Below, piece by piece: positions 34,264 through 43,439 of a stretch of 64,000 nucleotides of DNA. This DNA comes from Aquimarina muelleri DSM 19832 (lineage in GTDB: Bacteria > Bacteroidota > Bacteroidia > Flavobacteriales > Flavobacteriaceae). Positions within the stretch are counted from its first letter, which is position 1. Each line of letters starts with the position of its first letter. The DNA is taken from contig NZ_AUML01000001.1 in NCBI RefSeq assembly GCF_000430665.1, positions 186,001 to 250,000 of the forward strand, read 5' to 3'. The notes below the pieces were generated by a model. The model worked only from the letters and a program-made list of their open reading frames with translations. It was not told the origin of the DNA and did no database searches. The position numbers were made by a program, and so were the translations under genes.

Positions 34264-35190
34264 ATGAAGAAAGTAATTTATTACATAGTATTTTTGAATG
34301 CTCTTTTTTCTTTTTCGCAAACCAAAGTAGGCGATATTCATTTTAATGACATAGATGTTTTTGATAATGATACTGAGTTGATGCTTAACGGAGCAGGAGA
34401 AAAAGACAAATTATACGCAATGGCACTTTATCTGGATTTTGAAGTAGATGGCGTAGAGGATGGAATAATGGTAGCAGAAAAAGATGTTACTATGGCGATA
34501 ACTATTAAAATAATTTCTTCTGTTACGGATAGTGATTTTAAAGAAATTATTAGAAATGGTTTAGAGAGAGCTACCGATGGTAATAGTTATCTGCTAGAAA
34601 ATCAAATACGTGATTTTTTAAATCTTCTTCCTGGAGAAATAAATAAGTTTGATATATTCAGGATTCTATATGTTAAAGGAGGAACCTTATCTTTGTTTAA
34701 AAATAAGGAGAAATTAGGCACAATTAATAGTAAAGAATTTAAAAAAGCACTATTTAAAATCTGGTTGGGAGAAAATCCTGTAGATTTAGAGTTAAAAGAG
34801 AATTTATTAGCATCTTATGAACCAAACCCTATTTTAGGTAAATGGAAAACATACGATAAAAAAACAGGAGTTGCTATTAATATAATACAGCTCTATATTA
34901 TTAAAGATAAGGTATATGGTTCTATACAAAGAATGTTACGTATATCAGAAAGAGATGCCATCTGTTATGAGTGTGAAGGGGCGGATAAAAACCAAAATGT
35001 AGAAGGATTAGTAATTTTAAAAAGATTGCAATTAGAAGGAGATAGATATGTAAACGGTAAATTTACAGATATAAATACAGGCAAGGTGTCAGATTGCCAA
35101 ATATGGATTGATCAGGATGATAAAAATATACTTTATGTTAAGTATAAAGGTGGTGGCGGAGTTCATGAATGGAAAAGAATATTAGATTAG
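34264..35190 (+). CDS. Secreted chalcone isomerase-like protein fused to DUF2147
   Basis: The start is ATG 34264, giving 308 residues and a clear signal peptide (MKKVIYYIVFLNALFSFSQ); longer readings add an atypical N-terminus. Residues about 20-180 resemble bacterial chalcone isomerase-like proteins (LYAMALYLDFEVDG, FKKALFKIWLGENPVD). Residues about 190-308 match DUF2147 (PILGKWKTYDKKTGVAIN, the CYECEG cysteine pair, and the closing HEWKR). Each part is usually a separate periplasmic protein. Function is unknown; a role in envelope lipid or small-molecule binding is conceivable. TAGATTTG at 34202-34209 is a candidate promoter, and a terminator follows. Confidence 0.78.
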   Translation: MKKVIYYIVFLNALFSFSQTKVGDIHFNDIDVFDNDTELMLNGAGEKDKLYAMALYLDFEVDGVEDGIMVAEKDVTMAITIKIISSVTDSDFKEIIRNGLERATDGNSYLLENQIRDFLNLLPGEINKFDIFRILYVKGGTLSLFKNKEKLGTINSKEFKKALFKIWLGENPVDLELKENLLASYEPNPILGKWKTYDKKTGVAINIIQLYIIKDKVYGSIQRMLRISERDAICYECEGADKNQNVEGLVILKRLQLEGDRYVNGKFTDINTGKVSDCQIWIDQDDKNILYVKYKGGGGVHEWKRILD

Positions 35191-35208
35191 TACTCTATAA
35201 TAGAAGCT

Positions 35209-35254
35209 AAGCTAAAAAAACCCTGATAAATAAATATCAGGGTTTTTTTAGCTT
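35209..35254. terminator. Strong terminator after the CHI-like/DUF2147 gene
   Basis: AAGCTAAAAAAACCCTGATA (35209-35228) and TATCAGGGTTTTTTTAGCTT (35235-35254) are perfect 20-base arms with a 6-base loop and an internal T-run. Confidence 0.88.
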
Positions 35255-35300
35255 ATTATAATAAAGAACGATGATGTGGTTAAAGTACCATTTTATCTTT

Positions 35301-35308
35301 TACTTTTG
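35301..35308 (+). promoter_or_regulatory. -7 promoter element of rlmN
   Basis: TACTTTTG fits TAnnTTTG exactly and ends only eight bases before the rlmN ATG at 35317. No strong -33 TTTG lies at the usual distance, so the promoter is only half supported. Confidence 0.5.
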
Positions 35309-35316
35309 TAAATAAT

Positions 35317-36357
35317 ATGAATGTGAAAAAAAAAGATATAAGAGCGTTAACCAAAGAAGAACTACGAGTTTTCTTTGAGGATAATAATGATAAAGCTTTT
35401 AGAGGAAACCAAGTCTATGAATGGTTATGGAGCAAAGGAGCTCATAGTTTTATGGATATGACTAATATTTCTAAAGAAACCCGAGAAATGTTAGAAAAGA
35501 ATTTTGTTATCAATCATATAAAGGTAGATCAAATGCAGCGAAGTACAGATGGTACTATAAAAAACGCTGTAAGATTGCACGATGGTTTAATAGTAGAATC
35601 AGTATTAATTCCTACATCAACAAGAACAACAGCTTGTATATCATCACAGGTTGGTTGTAGTTTAGATTGTAAATTTTGTGCAACTGCTCGCTTAAAAAGA
35701 ATGAGAAACCTTAATCCCGATGAGATATATGATCAGGTTATGGCTATTGATAAAGAAAGTAGATTGTATCATAATAGACCATTGTCTAATGTTGTATTTA
35801 TGGGTATGGGAGAGCCTTTGATGAATTATAATAATGTATTATCGGCTATTGATAAAATCACCTCTATAGATGGATTAGCAATGTCCCCAAAAAGAATAAC
35901 ATTATCCACATCAGGGGTTCCAAAGATGATCAAAAAAATGGCGGATGATCAGGTTCGATTTAAATTAGCAGTATCTTTACATTCTGCAATTGAGGAGGTT
36001 AGAACGTCTATAATGCCTTTTAATGAAAATTTTCCGCTGGTAGATCTTAAAGAATCCTTAGAATATTGGTATCAAAAAACCAAAAGTAGAATTACTTATG
36101 AATATGTAGTTTGGAACGGGATTAATGATAAAAAAGAAGACATTGATGCCTTAATTAAATTTTGCTCTTATGTACCTTGTAAAGTTAATTTAATCGAATA
36201 TAATCCAATTGATGATGGGGTTTTTCAGCAAGCTTCAAAAACGGCAACAGATAATTATATTAAAGCTTTAGAATCCAGAGGTATTGTAGTAAATGTTCGC
36301 CGTAGTCGTGGAAAAGATATTGATGCAGCTTGTGGTCAATTAGCGAATAAGTCTTAA
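35317..36357 (+). CDS. rlmN: Dual-specificity 23S rRNA A2503 / tRNA A37 C2-methyltransferase
   Basis: The 346-residue radical SAM enzyme methylates adenosine C2 in 23S rRNA and in some tRNAs. The radical SAM motif CSLDCKFC (C-x3-C-x2-C) is followed by MGMGEPLMNYNNV. The catalytic cysteine occurs in RRSRGKDIDAACGQL near the C-terminus. The N-terminal helical domain (FRGNQVYEWLWSKGAHSF) is typical. The length is near the family norm of 345-385. Confidence 0.95.
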   Translation: MNVKKKDIRALTKEELRVFFEDNNDKAFRGNQVYEWLWSKGAHSFMDMTNISKETREMLEKNFVINHIKVDQMQRSTDGTIKNAVRLHDGLIVESVLIPTSTRTTACISSQVGCSLDCKFCATARLKRMRNLNPDEIYDQVMAIDKESRLYHNRPLSNVVFMGMGEPLMNYNNVLSAIDKITSIDGLAMSPKRITLSTSGVPKMIKKMADDQVRFKLAVSLHSAIEEVRTSIMPFNENFPLVDLKESLEYWYQKTKSRITYEYVVWNGINDKKEDIDALIKFCSYVPCKVNLIEYNPIDDGVFQQASKTATDNYIKALESRGIVVNVRRSRGKDIDAACGQLANKS

Positions 36358-36488
36358 AAAAAACAATTGTTTTTTATATAAATAATTAAGTAGTTAAAAT
36401 TAATACCTATATATAAGGTATCGGTTTCAAAGAAAAACTATTTGCATTATATTCGCATAAGTTAAGAAACAGAACTAATTACGGTATA

Positions 36489-37466
36489 TTGAAAGTTGTA
36501 GAACAAATAAAACTACCAATCGTTGATGAAATGGAACTTTTTGAGCAAAAGTTTTCACAATCAATGACCTCTAAGGTTGCCTTGCTTAATAGAATTACTC
36601 ACTATATTGTAAATAGAAAAGGGAAACAGATGAGGCCTATGTTTGTCTTTTTAGTCGCTAAAATGGTGTCTGGAGGAAAGGTAAATGAGCGAACATATAG
36701 GGGAGCTTCAGTTATAGAATTAATACATACAGCAACTCTAGTTCATGACGACGTTGTCGATGATTCTAATCAAAGGCGAGGTTTTTTTTCTATAAATGCG
36801 TTATGGAAAAATAAAATAGCAGTTTTAGTAGGAGATTATTTACTTTCAAAAGGACTATTATTGTCTATAGATTATGGAGATTTTGATCTTTTAAAGATTA
36901 TTTCAGTTGCAGTTAGAGAAATGAGTGAAGGAGAGTTATTGCAGATTGAAAAAGCAAGAAATCTAGATATTACAGAATCTATATATTATGAAATTATACG
37001 TCAGAAAACAGCAACGTTAATTGCAGCTTGTTGTAGTCTTGGGGCTTGTTCTGTAGAGCCTGACTCCGATAGTGTTAAAAAAATGAGAAAATTTGGAGAG
37101 CTTATAGGAATGGCTTTTCAAATAAAAGATGATTTATTTGACTATGGAGATACCGTTATAGGTAAACCAACAGGAATTGATATTAAAGAGCAAAAAATGA
37201 CACTTCCTTTAATTTATACTTTAAACCATTGCTCTAAAGAAAAGAAAAAATGGCTTATTAACTCTGTGAAAAACCATAATAAAGATAAAAAAAGAGTCAA
37301 AGAGGTTATAGAATTTGTAAAAATGAGCGGAGGACTAGAATATGCCATTAAAATAATGTATCAATTTAAGAACGAAGCGCTTTCTATCTTATCAGAATAT
37401 CCAGAATCAGATTATAAATCTTCCTTAGAATTGATGGTAGGTTATGTTATTGATAGAAAAAAATAA
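36489..37466 (+). CDS. Polyprenyl diphosphate synthase (trans-isoprenyl type)
   Basis: The 325-residue enzyme extends isoprenoid chains for quinones or carrier lipids. The aspartate-rich motifs are DDVVDD (first, HDDVVDDSNQRRG) and DDLFDYGD (second). The TTG at 36489 is the probable start, because the region KVVEQIKLPIVDEMELFEQKF upstream of the first ATG resembles relatives. Chain length cannot be read with confidence from sequence; octaprenyl or similar would be usual for menaquinone producers. No partner gene adjoins. Confidence 0.88.
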   Translation: MKVVEQIKLPIVDEMELFEQKFSQSMTSKVALLNRITHYIVNRKGKQMRPMFVFLVAKMVSGGKVNERTYRGASVIELIHTATLVHDDVVDDSNQRRGFFSINALWKNKIAVLVGDYLLSKGLLLSIDYGDFDLLKIISVAVREMSEGELLQIEKARNLDITESIYYEIIRQKTATLIAACCSLGACSVEPDSDSVKKMRKFGELIGMAFQIKDDLFDYGDTVIGKPTGIDIKEQKMTLPLIYTLNHCSKEKKKWLINSVKNHNKDKKRVKEVIEFVKMSGGLEYAIKIMYQFKNEALSILSEYPESDYKSSLELMVGYVIDRKK

Positions 37467-38069
37467 TACTATAACTATCACGTATAATAAATTGCAATAA
37501 AAAATTAATGATAACACAGATGTCTAATTAGTCTTATTATAATATTTTTAGCAATGATTGTAAATCAAGAGTTTAGTTTTGAAATTAAAAACTAGATTTT
37601 TTAGTATAAGTAAAGGGTACACAATCAGAGTTTTTGAGACCTAGAAATGAATTTTTATAGGTTGAGGTTAGATTTGCTTATTAAAAAAAATCAAAATAAC
37701 TCTAAATCATTCAAAGTTTAGGTTAAGCTACCTTAAAAGTTCTGCATTAAGGTTTTTAAAAAACAACCGAAATTAGTATTATACCTGTTGTTGGAGTTAT
37801 GTGTGTTTACCAGTAAATTTTATTAAATCAATAAAAAACAATTATCCCGTGGTTTAATTACGGTATAACTGTATCTTGTTGTTTACGAATGTTTTATAGT
37901 GTTTATTTTTTTATTTACTACCTAAATACACTATATTTATTGAAGTCATAGTTGAAATAATTTTTGTCATATTTATTTAGCGGCTTTACATTTTTGTCTC
38001 AAAATGTAGTCGACACTACTTATGCTGAAAACGGGTATTGAATTGAACAATTAACCAAATTTCACATAT
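37467..38069. other. Long intergenic region before the T9SS cargo gene
   Basis: No gene is apparent in about 600 bases. ATAGTGTTTA (37896-37905) and TAAATACACTAT (37923-37934) form an imperfect inverted repeat. TACATTTT and AAAATGTA near 37987-38008 form another, about 60 bases before the ATG. No perfect TAnnTTTG promoter was found. The rest shows no structure that I can name. Confidence 0.35.
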
Positions 38070-41000
38070 ATGAAAACAAATTTTATTTATTTCACATTAT
38101 TCTTGTTTTGCAGCTTTGGGCTGTTTGCACAAAAAGGAGGAGTTGTTAAAGCTAACTCAGTAGGTAAATCTGTTTATAAAAAGGATATTCCTGCTTTTTC
38201 TCAAATGAAAAATATTATTTCTGCTAAAGGTTTAGGACATGTTGCTCCACCTAAACGTAAAGGAAGTAATACTGTAGTTCCAGGGAAAGGATTTCCTAAA
38301 GGAAATGATCCACTTATTGAATTTCAAAAAAAAGCTAATAAAATTGCTATTAGTGCCCCTTTAGCATCTTTTGATGCTCATGTAGGAACAGTTTTAAATG
38401 ATGCAACAGGAGCGATTGGCCCTAACCATTATGTGTATGCATTTAATTCTGGTTTTGGGATTTTAGATAGATCTGGTAATGTTTTACTTGCAGAAGCATC
38501 GTTAGCTACCTTGTTTCCAGGAGAATCACTTGGGGATCCAGTAGTTGTTTATGACAATTTTGCAGGTAGATTTATTATAATGCAATTTAGTAATTCTCCA
38601 AACGGATTTTTGATAGCGGTATGTAAAGGACCAGATCCTATCAATGATGGATGGTCTACTTATAGGTTTAATACAGGTACATTTCCTGATTATGAAAAAC
38701 TATCTATTTGGAGTGATGGGTATTACATTACTGCAAACAAAGATCAAAATGCTCCGGATACTAATAATGTAGTATTTGTAGTAGAGAGAGATAAAATGAT
38801 TGCAGGAGCAGCTTCTACACAAATGATTAGTTTTCCATTGCCAGGAGCAGAAACTAACGGCTTCTATAGTCCAGGAGGGTTTAATGCGACAGGAACAACA
38901 CTTCCTCCTGCAGGTGTAGGATGTTCTATAGTGTATATACAAGATGATAGTTGGGCAGGTATTTCAACAGATCATTTAAAAGTGTGGACTACTAGCGTAG
39001 ATTGGACTACTCCAGCAAATTCTACCATTTCTCAACCGCAAGAGATCACAACAGCCCCTTTTGATAGTGTGTTTGATAACGGATCTTTTCAAAACCTGGA
39101 TGAGCCAGGAAATGGGCCAGATATAGATGCATTGCAGGCAACTATGATGTATATGACTAACTACAGACGTTTTGGTACTCATAACTCAGTGGTTATGAAT
39201 TTTGTTGTAGACTTAGATGGTAACGATAGTCTAGCAGGTATACGTTGGTACGAACTTAGGCAAACTGCTGACGGGCAGCCATGGACAATCTACCAGGAAG
39301 GAACATATACACAACCAGATGGACTAAGTGCATTTTGCGGAAGTATTGCTCAAGATTCTCAAGGTAATATAGGATTAGCATATACTGTAGTAAGCAGTAG
39401 TGTTTATACTTCTTTAAGATATACAGGTAGATTAGCAAGTGATCCAGTAGGTACAATGACAGTCGCTGAGCAAGTTTCAGCTAACGGAGATAGCCAAAAT
39501 AATAGAAGTGATGGTAGATATGGAGATTATGGGCAAATCACTATCGATCCATTAGATGATAAAACGTTCTGGCATATCAGTGAGTATATGAAAGGACCAT
39601 CTCCAAACGTTAGAAAGAGTCATGTAGTGGCTTTTAAAATCGAACCAGCAGTAGTAGATAATGAGCCTCCATCTACACCAGCAAATTTATCAGCTTCAGG
39701 AACAACTGCTAGAGAAACTACGCTAAGTTGGGAAGCTTCAACAGATAATATCGGGGTAACAGGGTATGATATATATCAAGACGGTACAGTAGTAGCTAAT
39801 TCTGCTACAAATAACTATACTGTTAATGGGTTAGCTCCCCTTACTACATATTCATTTTATGTAATAGCAAAAGATGCATCAGGAAATCAATCTTCAGCAA
39901 GTAATACAGTAAGTGTAACTACTTTAGAAAGTACAACAGGGCCAGGATGTTTAAATGGACTAGTAGCACCTTATAATGAAAGTTTTGAAAGTAATCTAGG
40001 TGCATGGACTCAGGCATCTGGAGATAATCTGGATTGGACAAGAAAATCAGGTGGCACTCCCTCTAATGGAACAGGACCTGCAAGTGCAGCAGACGGATCA
40101 AATTATTTATTCGTTGAAGCATCAGGAAATGGTACAGGATATCCAAACAAGCGAGCTATTCTTAATTCTCCTTGTTTTGATCTTAATGATGCTACAGCTG
40201 CAGTTTTTTCATTCAAATACCATATGTATGGAGCTACTAACTTTGGCTCTTTAGATGTAGAAGCAAGTAATGATGAAGGAGTAACATGGACTAGTATTTG
40301 GAGTAAAAGTGGAAATCAAGGAAACTCTTGGCAGACAGCTACCATAGATTTAGCAGCATATCTTGGTTCAGGATTACAATTACGATTTAATCGTTTAACC
40401 GGAAACACTTGGCAAGCAGATGTTGCAATAGATGCGATATCTCTTACAGCAGGTACAACTGGAGATAATTGTGCTACAGGCAACTTAACTTTGACTATAA
40501 CATTTGATAATTATCCAGAAGAGACTTCATGGGTGTTAAAAGATGTTGGAGGAACAGCAGTAGCATCAAAAAGTTATTCGTCATCAAATCCAGACGGGTC
40601 TACAGTAACAGAAACTATTAACGCTTTGGCTTCTGGTAGCTATACTTTTACAATATCCGATTCTTTTGGAGATGGGATATGTTGCCAATATGGTAATGGA
40701 GTATATACGTTATCAAGTAGTACAGGGGCTATAGCATCAGGAAGTCAGTTTACAAATTCTGAGACTACTGAATTTTGTGCACAAGGGTCAGCAACAAGGT
40801 TGGATACTTATGAGTTAACCGATGTTAATACAAACGAAGAAAGGTTTAAATTGTATCCAAATCCAGTAAGTGGCGTTTTAAACATTTCGATAGGAAAAAC
40901 ACCTATCCAAAATTTACAGATTTTTTCTATGTTTGGACAGTTGATTCATAGTGTAGATAATCAAGGAACAAAACAGCAAATAGATGTAAGTGATCTTTCA

Positions 41001-41072
41001 GCAGGAACATATTTTGTTAGAATTACAGCAGATGAAACTATTGTTACAAGAAGTTTTGTGGTTAAAAAATAA
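38070..41072 (+). CDS. Large secreted protein with fibronectin III domain and T9SS type A sorting domain
   Basis: The 1000-residue protein has a signal peptide (cleavage after CSFGLFAQ). A large N-terminal domain to about residue 530 has repeated beta-rich segments. A fibronectin type III domain spans about 535-620 (PSTPANLSASGTTARETTLSW). A MAM/jelly-roll-like segment covers about 640-790 and another with DGICCQYGNGVYTL about 795-900. The C-terminal sorting domain is about 925-1000 (FKLYPNPVSGVLNIS ... GTYFVRIT ... RSFVVKK). That tail directs export by the type IX secretion system and surface attachment or release. The first domain is unnamed to me; no catalytic motif is evident. Confidence 0.88.
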   Translation: MKTNFIYFTLFLFCSFGLFAQKGGVVKANSVGKSVYKKDIPAFSQMKNIISAKGLGHVAPPKRKGSNTVVPGKGFPKGNDPLIEFQKKANKIAISAPLASFDAHVGTVLNDATGAIGPNHYVYAFNSGFGILDRSGNVLLAEASLATLFPGESLGDPVVVYDNFAGRFIIMQFSNSPNGFLIAVCKGPDPINDGWSTYRFNTGTFPDYEKLSIWSDGYYITANKDQNAPDTNNVVFVVERDKMIAGAASTQMISFPLPGAETNGFYSPGGFNATGTTLPPAGVGCSIVYIQDDSWAGISTDHLKVWTTSVDWTTPANSTISQPQEITTAPFDSVFDNGSFQNLDEPGNGPDIDALQATMMYMTNYRRFGTHNSVVMNFVVDLDGNDSLAGIRWYELRQTADGQPWTIYQEGTYTQPDGLSAFCGSIAQDSQGNIGLAYTVVSSSVYTSLRYTGRLASDPVGTMTVAEQVSANGDSQNNRSDGRYGDYGQITIDPLDDKTFWHISEYMKGPSPNVRKSHVVAFKIEPAVVDNEPPSTPANLSASGTTARETTLSWEASTDNIGVTGYDIYQDGTVVANSATNNYTVNGLAPLTTYSFYVIAKDASGNQSSASNTVSVTTLESTTGPGCLNGLVAPYNESFESNLGAWTQASGDNLDWTRKSGGTPSNGTGPASAADGSNYLFVEASGNGTGYPNKRAILNSPCFDLNDATAAVFSFKYHMYGATNFGSLDVEASNDEGVTWTSIWSKSGNQGNSWQTATIDLAAYLGSGLQLRFNRLTGNTWQADVAIDAISLTAGTTGDNCATGNLTLTITFDNYPEETSWVLKDVGGTAVASKSYSSSNPDGSTVTETINALASGSYTFTISDSFGDGICCQYGNGVYTLSSSTGAIASGSQFTNSETTEFCAQGSATRLDTYELTDVNTNEERFKLYPNPVSGVLNISIGKTPIQNLQIFSMFGQLIHSVDNQGTKQQIDVSDLSAGTYFVRITADETIVTRSFVVKK

Positions 41073-41097
41073 TCTTACATAAGAAAAATATAGTTTT

Positions 41098-41135
41098 AAA
41101 TAAGGTTGCCTGAAAAGACAACCTTATTTTTTTTG
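41098..41135 (+). terminator. Terminator of the T9SS cargo gene
   Basis: AAATAAGGTTG (41098-41108) pairs with CAACCTTATTT (41119-41129), then a run of T residues follows. It begins 25 bases after the stop. Confidence 0.88.
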
Positions 41136-41477
41136 ATAATGATCTCATACGATTTACGGATGAGAATTACGTATAAATAATTGCAAAGGTTTTTCGCTAG
41201 ATTGATGAATCAAATTAAAGAATAGTCATAACTATTGTTTCATTTTATGAAGAAAATATAGTACAAAAAGAATGCGATTATATGCGAGATTTTTATTCGT
41301 AAATCGTATCAGTACGAGTTTAGGAAGAATGCTTCTAAAAAAGTATATTTTATTTTTAAGGTAAGTCTAAGGAATTAAAAAAAAAACTCAATGAGGGATT
41401 AAAATTAGAAGAAGGGATTGTGTTTGCTGAATTATCTTATTTTTGTTGCATACACAAAAATTAGCACCCCCAGTTTT
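41136..41477. repeat. Spacer with a long inverted-repeat pair, possible degenerate MITE
   Basis: ATACGATTTACG (41147-41158) and CGTAAATCGTAT (41298-41309) are perfect 12-base inverted arms. The imperfect similarity extends inward over about 25 bases, enclosing 163 bases in all. No target duplication is seen at the ends. It lies between the cargo-gene terminator and dnaG. TATTTTTG at 41438-41445 is a possible dnaG -7 element. Confidence 0.45.
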
Positions 41478-43439
41478 ATGATTCATAAATCGACTATAGA
41501 TTCAGTATTTGAAGCCGCCCGTTTAGAAGAGGTTATTGGGGATTTTGTACAATTAAAAAAAGCAGGGAGTAACTTTAAAGGATTGAGTCCTTTTAGCGAC
41601 GAAAGAAGCCCTTCTTTTATGGTGTCTCCTGTAAAACAAATATGGAAAGATTTTTCTAGTGGCAAAGGAGGAAATGTTGTTGCATTCTTGATGGAACATG
41701 AACATTTTACATATCCAGAAGCTATAAAGTATTTAGCAAAAAAATATAATATTGAAGTAGAAGAAACGGAGCGAACAGATGAGCAAAAGCAACAAGCAGA
41801 CGAAAAAGAAAGTATGTATCTGGTTAGTGAATTTGCAAACACTTTTTTTCAAAAAACATTACTTAAAACAGAACAAGGTAAAGCCATAGGGTTATCTTAT
41901 TTTAAAGAGCGTGGATTCACAAAACATACTATAGAGAAATTTGGTTTGGGATACTCTCCTGATACTTGGGATGCTTTTACTACAGAGGCTATCAAAAAAG
42001 GATATAAATTAGAATATCTAGAGAAAACAGGGCTTACTATAATAAAAGAAGAAAAACAATTTGATAGATTTAAAGGTAGGGTAATGTTTCCTATACAATC
42101 GATGTCTGGGAGAGTGTTAGGTTTTGGAGGTAGAATATTAACTAACGAGAAAAAAGCAGCAAAGTATCTTAACTCTCCAGAAAGTGATATCTATCATAAA
42201 AGTAAAGTGTTATATGGTATTTATCATGCCAAACAAGCAATAGCGAAAGAGGATAACTGTTTTTTAGTGGAAGGATATACAGATGTTATCCAGTTTAATC
42301 AAACAGGAGTTACCAATGTAGTTTCTTCATCAGGAACAGCTTTAACATCAGATCAAATACGTTTGATTAATAGGTTAACCAAAAATATCACAGTACTTTT
42401 TGATAGTGATGCAGCAGGGATGCGAGCATCTTTAAGAGGTATAGACCTTATTCTTGAGCAGGGAATGAATGTAAAAGTATGTAGTTTTCCTGATGGAGAA
42501 GATCCAGATAGCTTTGCTAAGAAAAATACATTAGAAGAATTGACCTTGTATTTAGAAGATAATGCTAAAGATTTTATAAGTTTTAAAGCTTCTTTGTTAT
42601 TACAAGAATCTAAAAGTGATCCTATAAAAAGAGCAGAGTTAGTTAGGGATATGGTAACAAGCATATCTAAAATACCCGATGTAATTAAGCAAGAGATTTA
42701 TGTAAAGGAATGTTCAAGAATAATGGATGTTTCAGAGGATGTTTTGTTTGATACTCTGGCACAAATGCATAATACAGATGCAAAAAGTCAACATAAGCAA
42801 AAAGAACAGCAACAAAAACCTCTTGAAGTTGTGCGAGGTGAAGCACAAAAACAACCCAAAGTAAATAGACAGTATATATTAGAACGACATATAATAAAAG
42901 CATTGTTAATGTATGGTGTTCTCGAGGCAGATTTCGAGGATTTGATATTGAAGGAGAATGAAGAAGGAGAACTTATTTTAGAGCCAGAAATACATAAAAT
43001 AAAGGTTTTTGAAAAAATATATCTAGATTTACAAGATGATGAAATAGAATTTACAGATCAGATTTTTAAGGACATATATAGAATTTTAATCGAAGAATTA
43101 AACTTGGTTGATAAGTTTAAAATAGAAAGTTTTATAAATAAAATTCAACCAGAAATAGCTTCAGAGATTACAGAAATTATGATGAGCGAGGATCGTTACG
43201 AGCTCCATAGATGGGTGGATAAAGAAATTCATGTAAAACAAAAAATAGATTCTGTTGCAGACTATGTAAATAATATTATACTAAGTTTAAGAGGGTTTTT
43301 GATAGATCAAAAAATAAATGAGCTTTCACAAGAAGTGAAAGCTCAAAATTTTGAAAATAATACGAGTGTTTTAGAAGATATTCGAGATTATCAAACTCTC
43401 AAGAAATTATTATATAAAAAGCTAAATCGAGTGATTTAA
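41478..43439 (+). CDS. dnaG: DNA primase
   Basis: The 653-residue protein synthesises RNA primers for replication. The start MIHKSTIDSVFEAARLEEVI at 41478 matches primase N-termini. The N-terminal domain keeps the CHC2 zinc-finger fold pattern (GLSPFSDERSPSF), but the four ligand positions are S37, S40, D58 and S61, so zinc cannot be held. The TOPRIM catalytic core is intact (VEGYTDVIQF, SSGTALT, LFDSDAAGMRA). The C-terminal helicase-binding region is present. Its end overlaps the convergent regulator gene by four bases. Confidence 0.94.
   Translation: MIHKSTIDSVFEAARLEEVIGDFVQLKKAGSNFKGLSPFSDERSPSFMVSPVKQIWKDFSSGKGGNVVAFLMEHEHFTYPEAIKYLAKKYNIEVEETERTDEQKQQADEKESMYLVSEFANTFFQKTLLKTEQGKAIGLSYFKERGFTKHTIEKFGLGYSPDTWDAFTTEAIKKGYKLEYLEKTGLTIIKEEKQFDRFKGRVMFPIQSMSGRVLGFGGRILTNEKKAAKYLNSPESDIYHKSKVLYGIYHAKQAIAKEDNCFLVEGYTDVIQFNQTGVTNVVSSSGTALTSDQIRLINRLTKNITVLFDSDAAGMRASLRGIDLILEQGMNVKVCSFPDGEDPDSFAKKNTLEELTLYLEDNAKDFISFKASLLLQESKSDPIKRAELVRDMVTSISKIPDVIKQEIYVKECSRIMDVSEDVLFDTLAQMHNTDAKSQHKQKEQQQKPLEVVRGEAQKQPKVNRQYILERHIIKALLMYGVLEADFEDLILKENEEGELILEPEIHKIKVFEKIYLDLQDDEIEFTDQIFKDIYRILIEELNLVDKFKIESFINKIQPEIASEITEIMMSEDRYELHRWVDKEIHVKQKIDSVADYVNNIILSLRGFLIDQKINELSQEVKAQNFENNTSVLEDIRDYQTLKKLLYKKLNRVI

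Noticed and set aside
36355-36377. The palindrome AAAAAACAATTGTTTTTT after rlmN as a terminator
   Set aside because: It has no GC-rich stem and no loop, so a functional terminator hairpin is doubtful.
43436-43439. Overlap of dnaG and the regulator gene as a sign of error
   Set aside because: Both proteins have intact C-termini; a four-base convergent overlap is ordinary.
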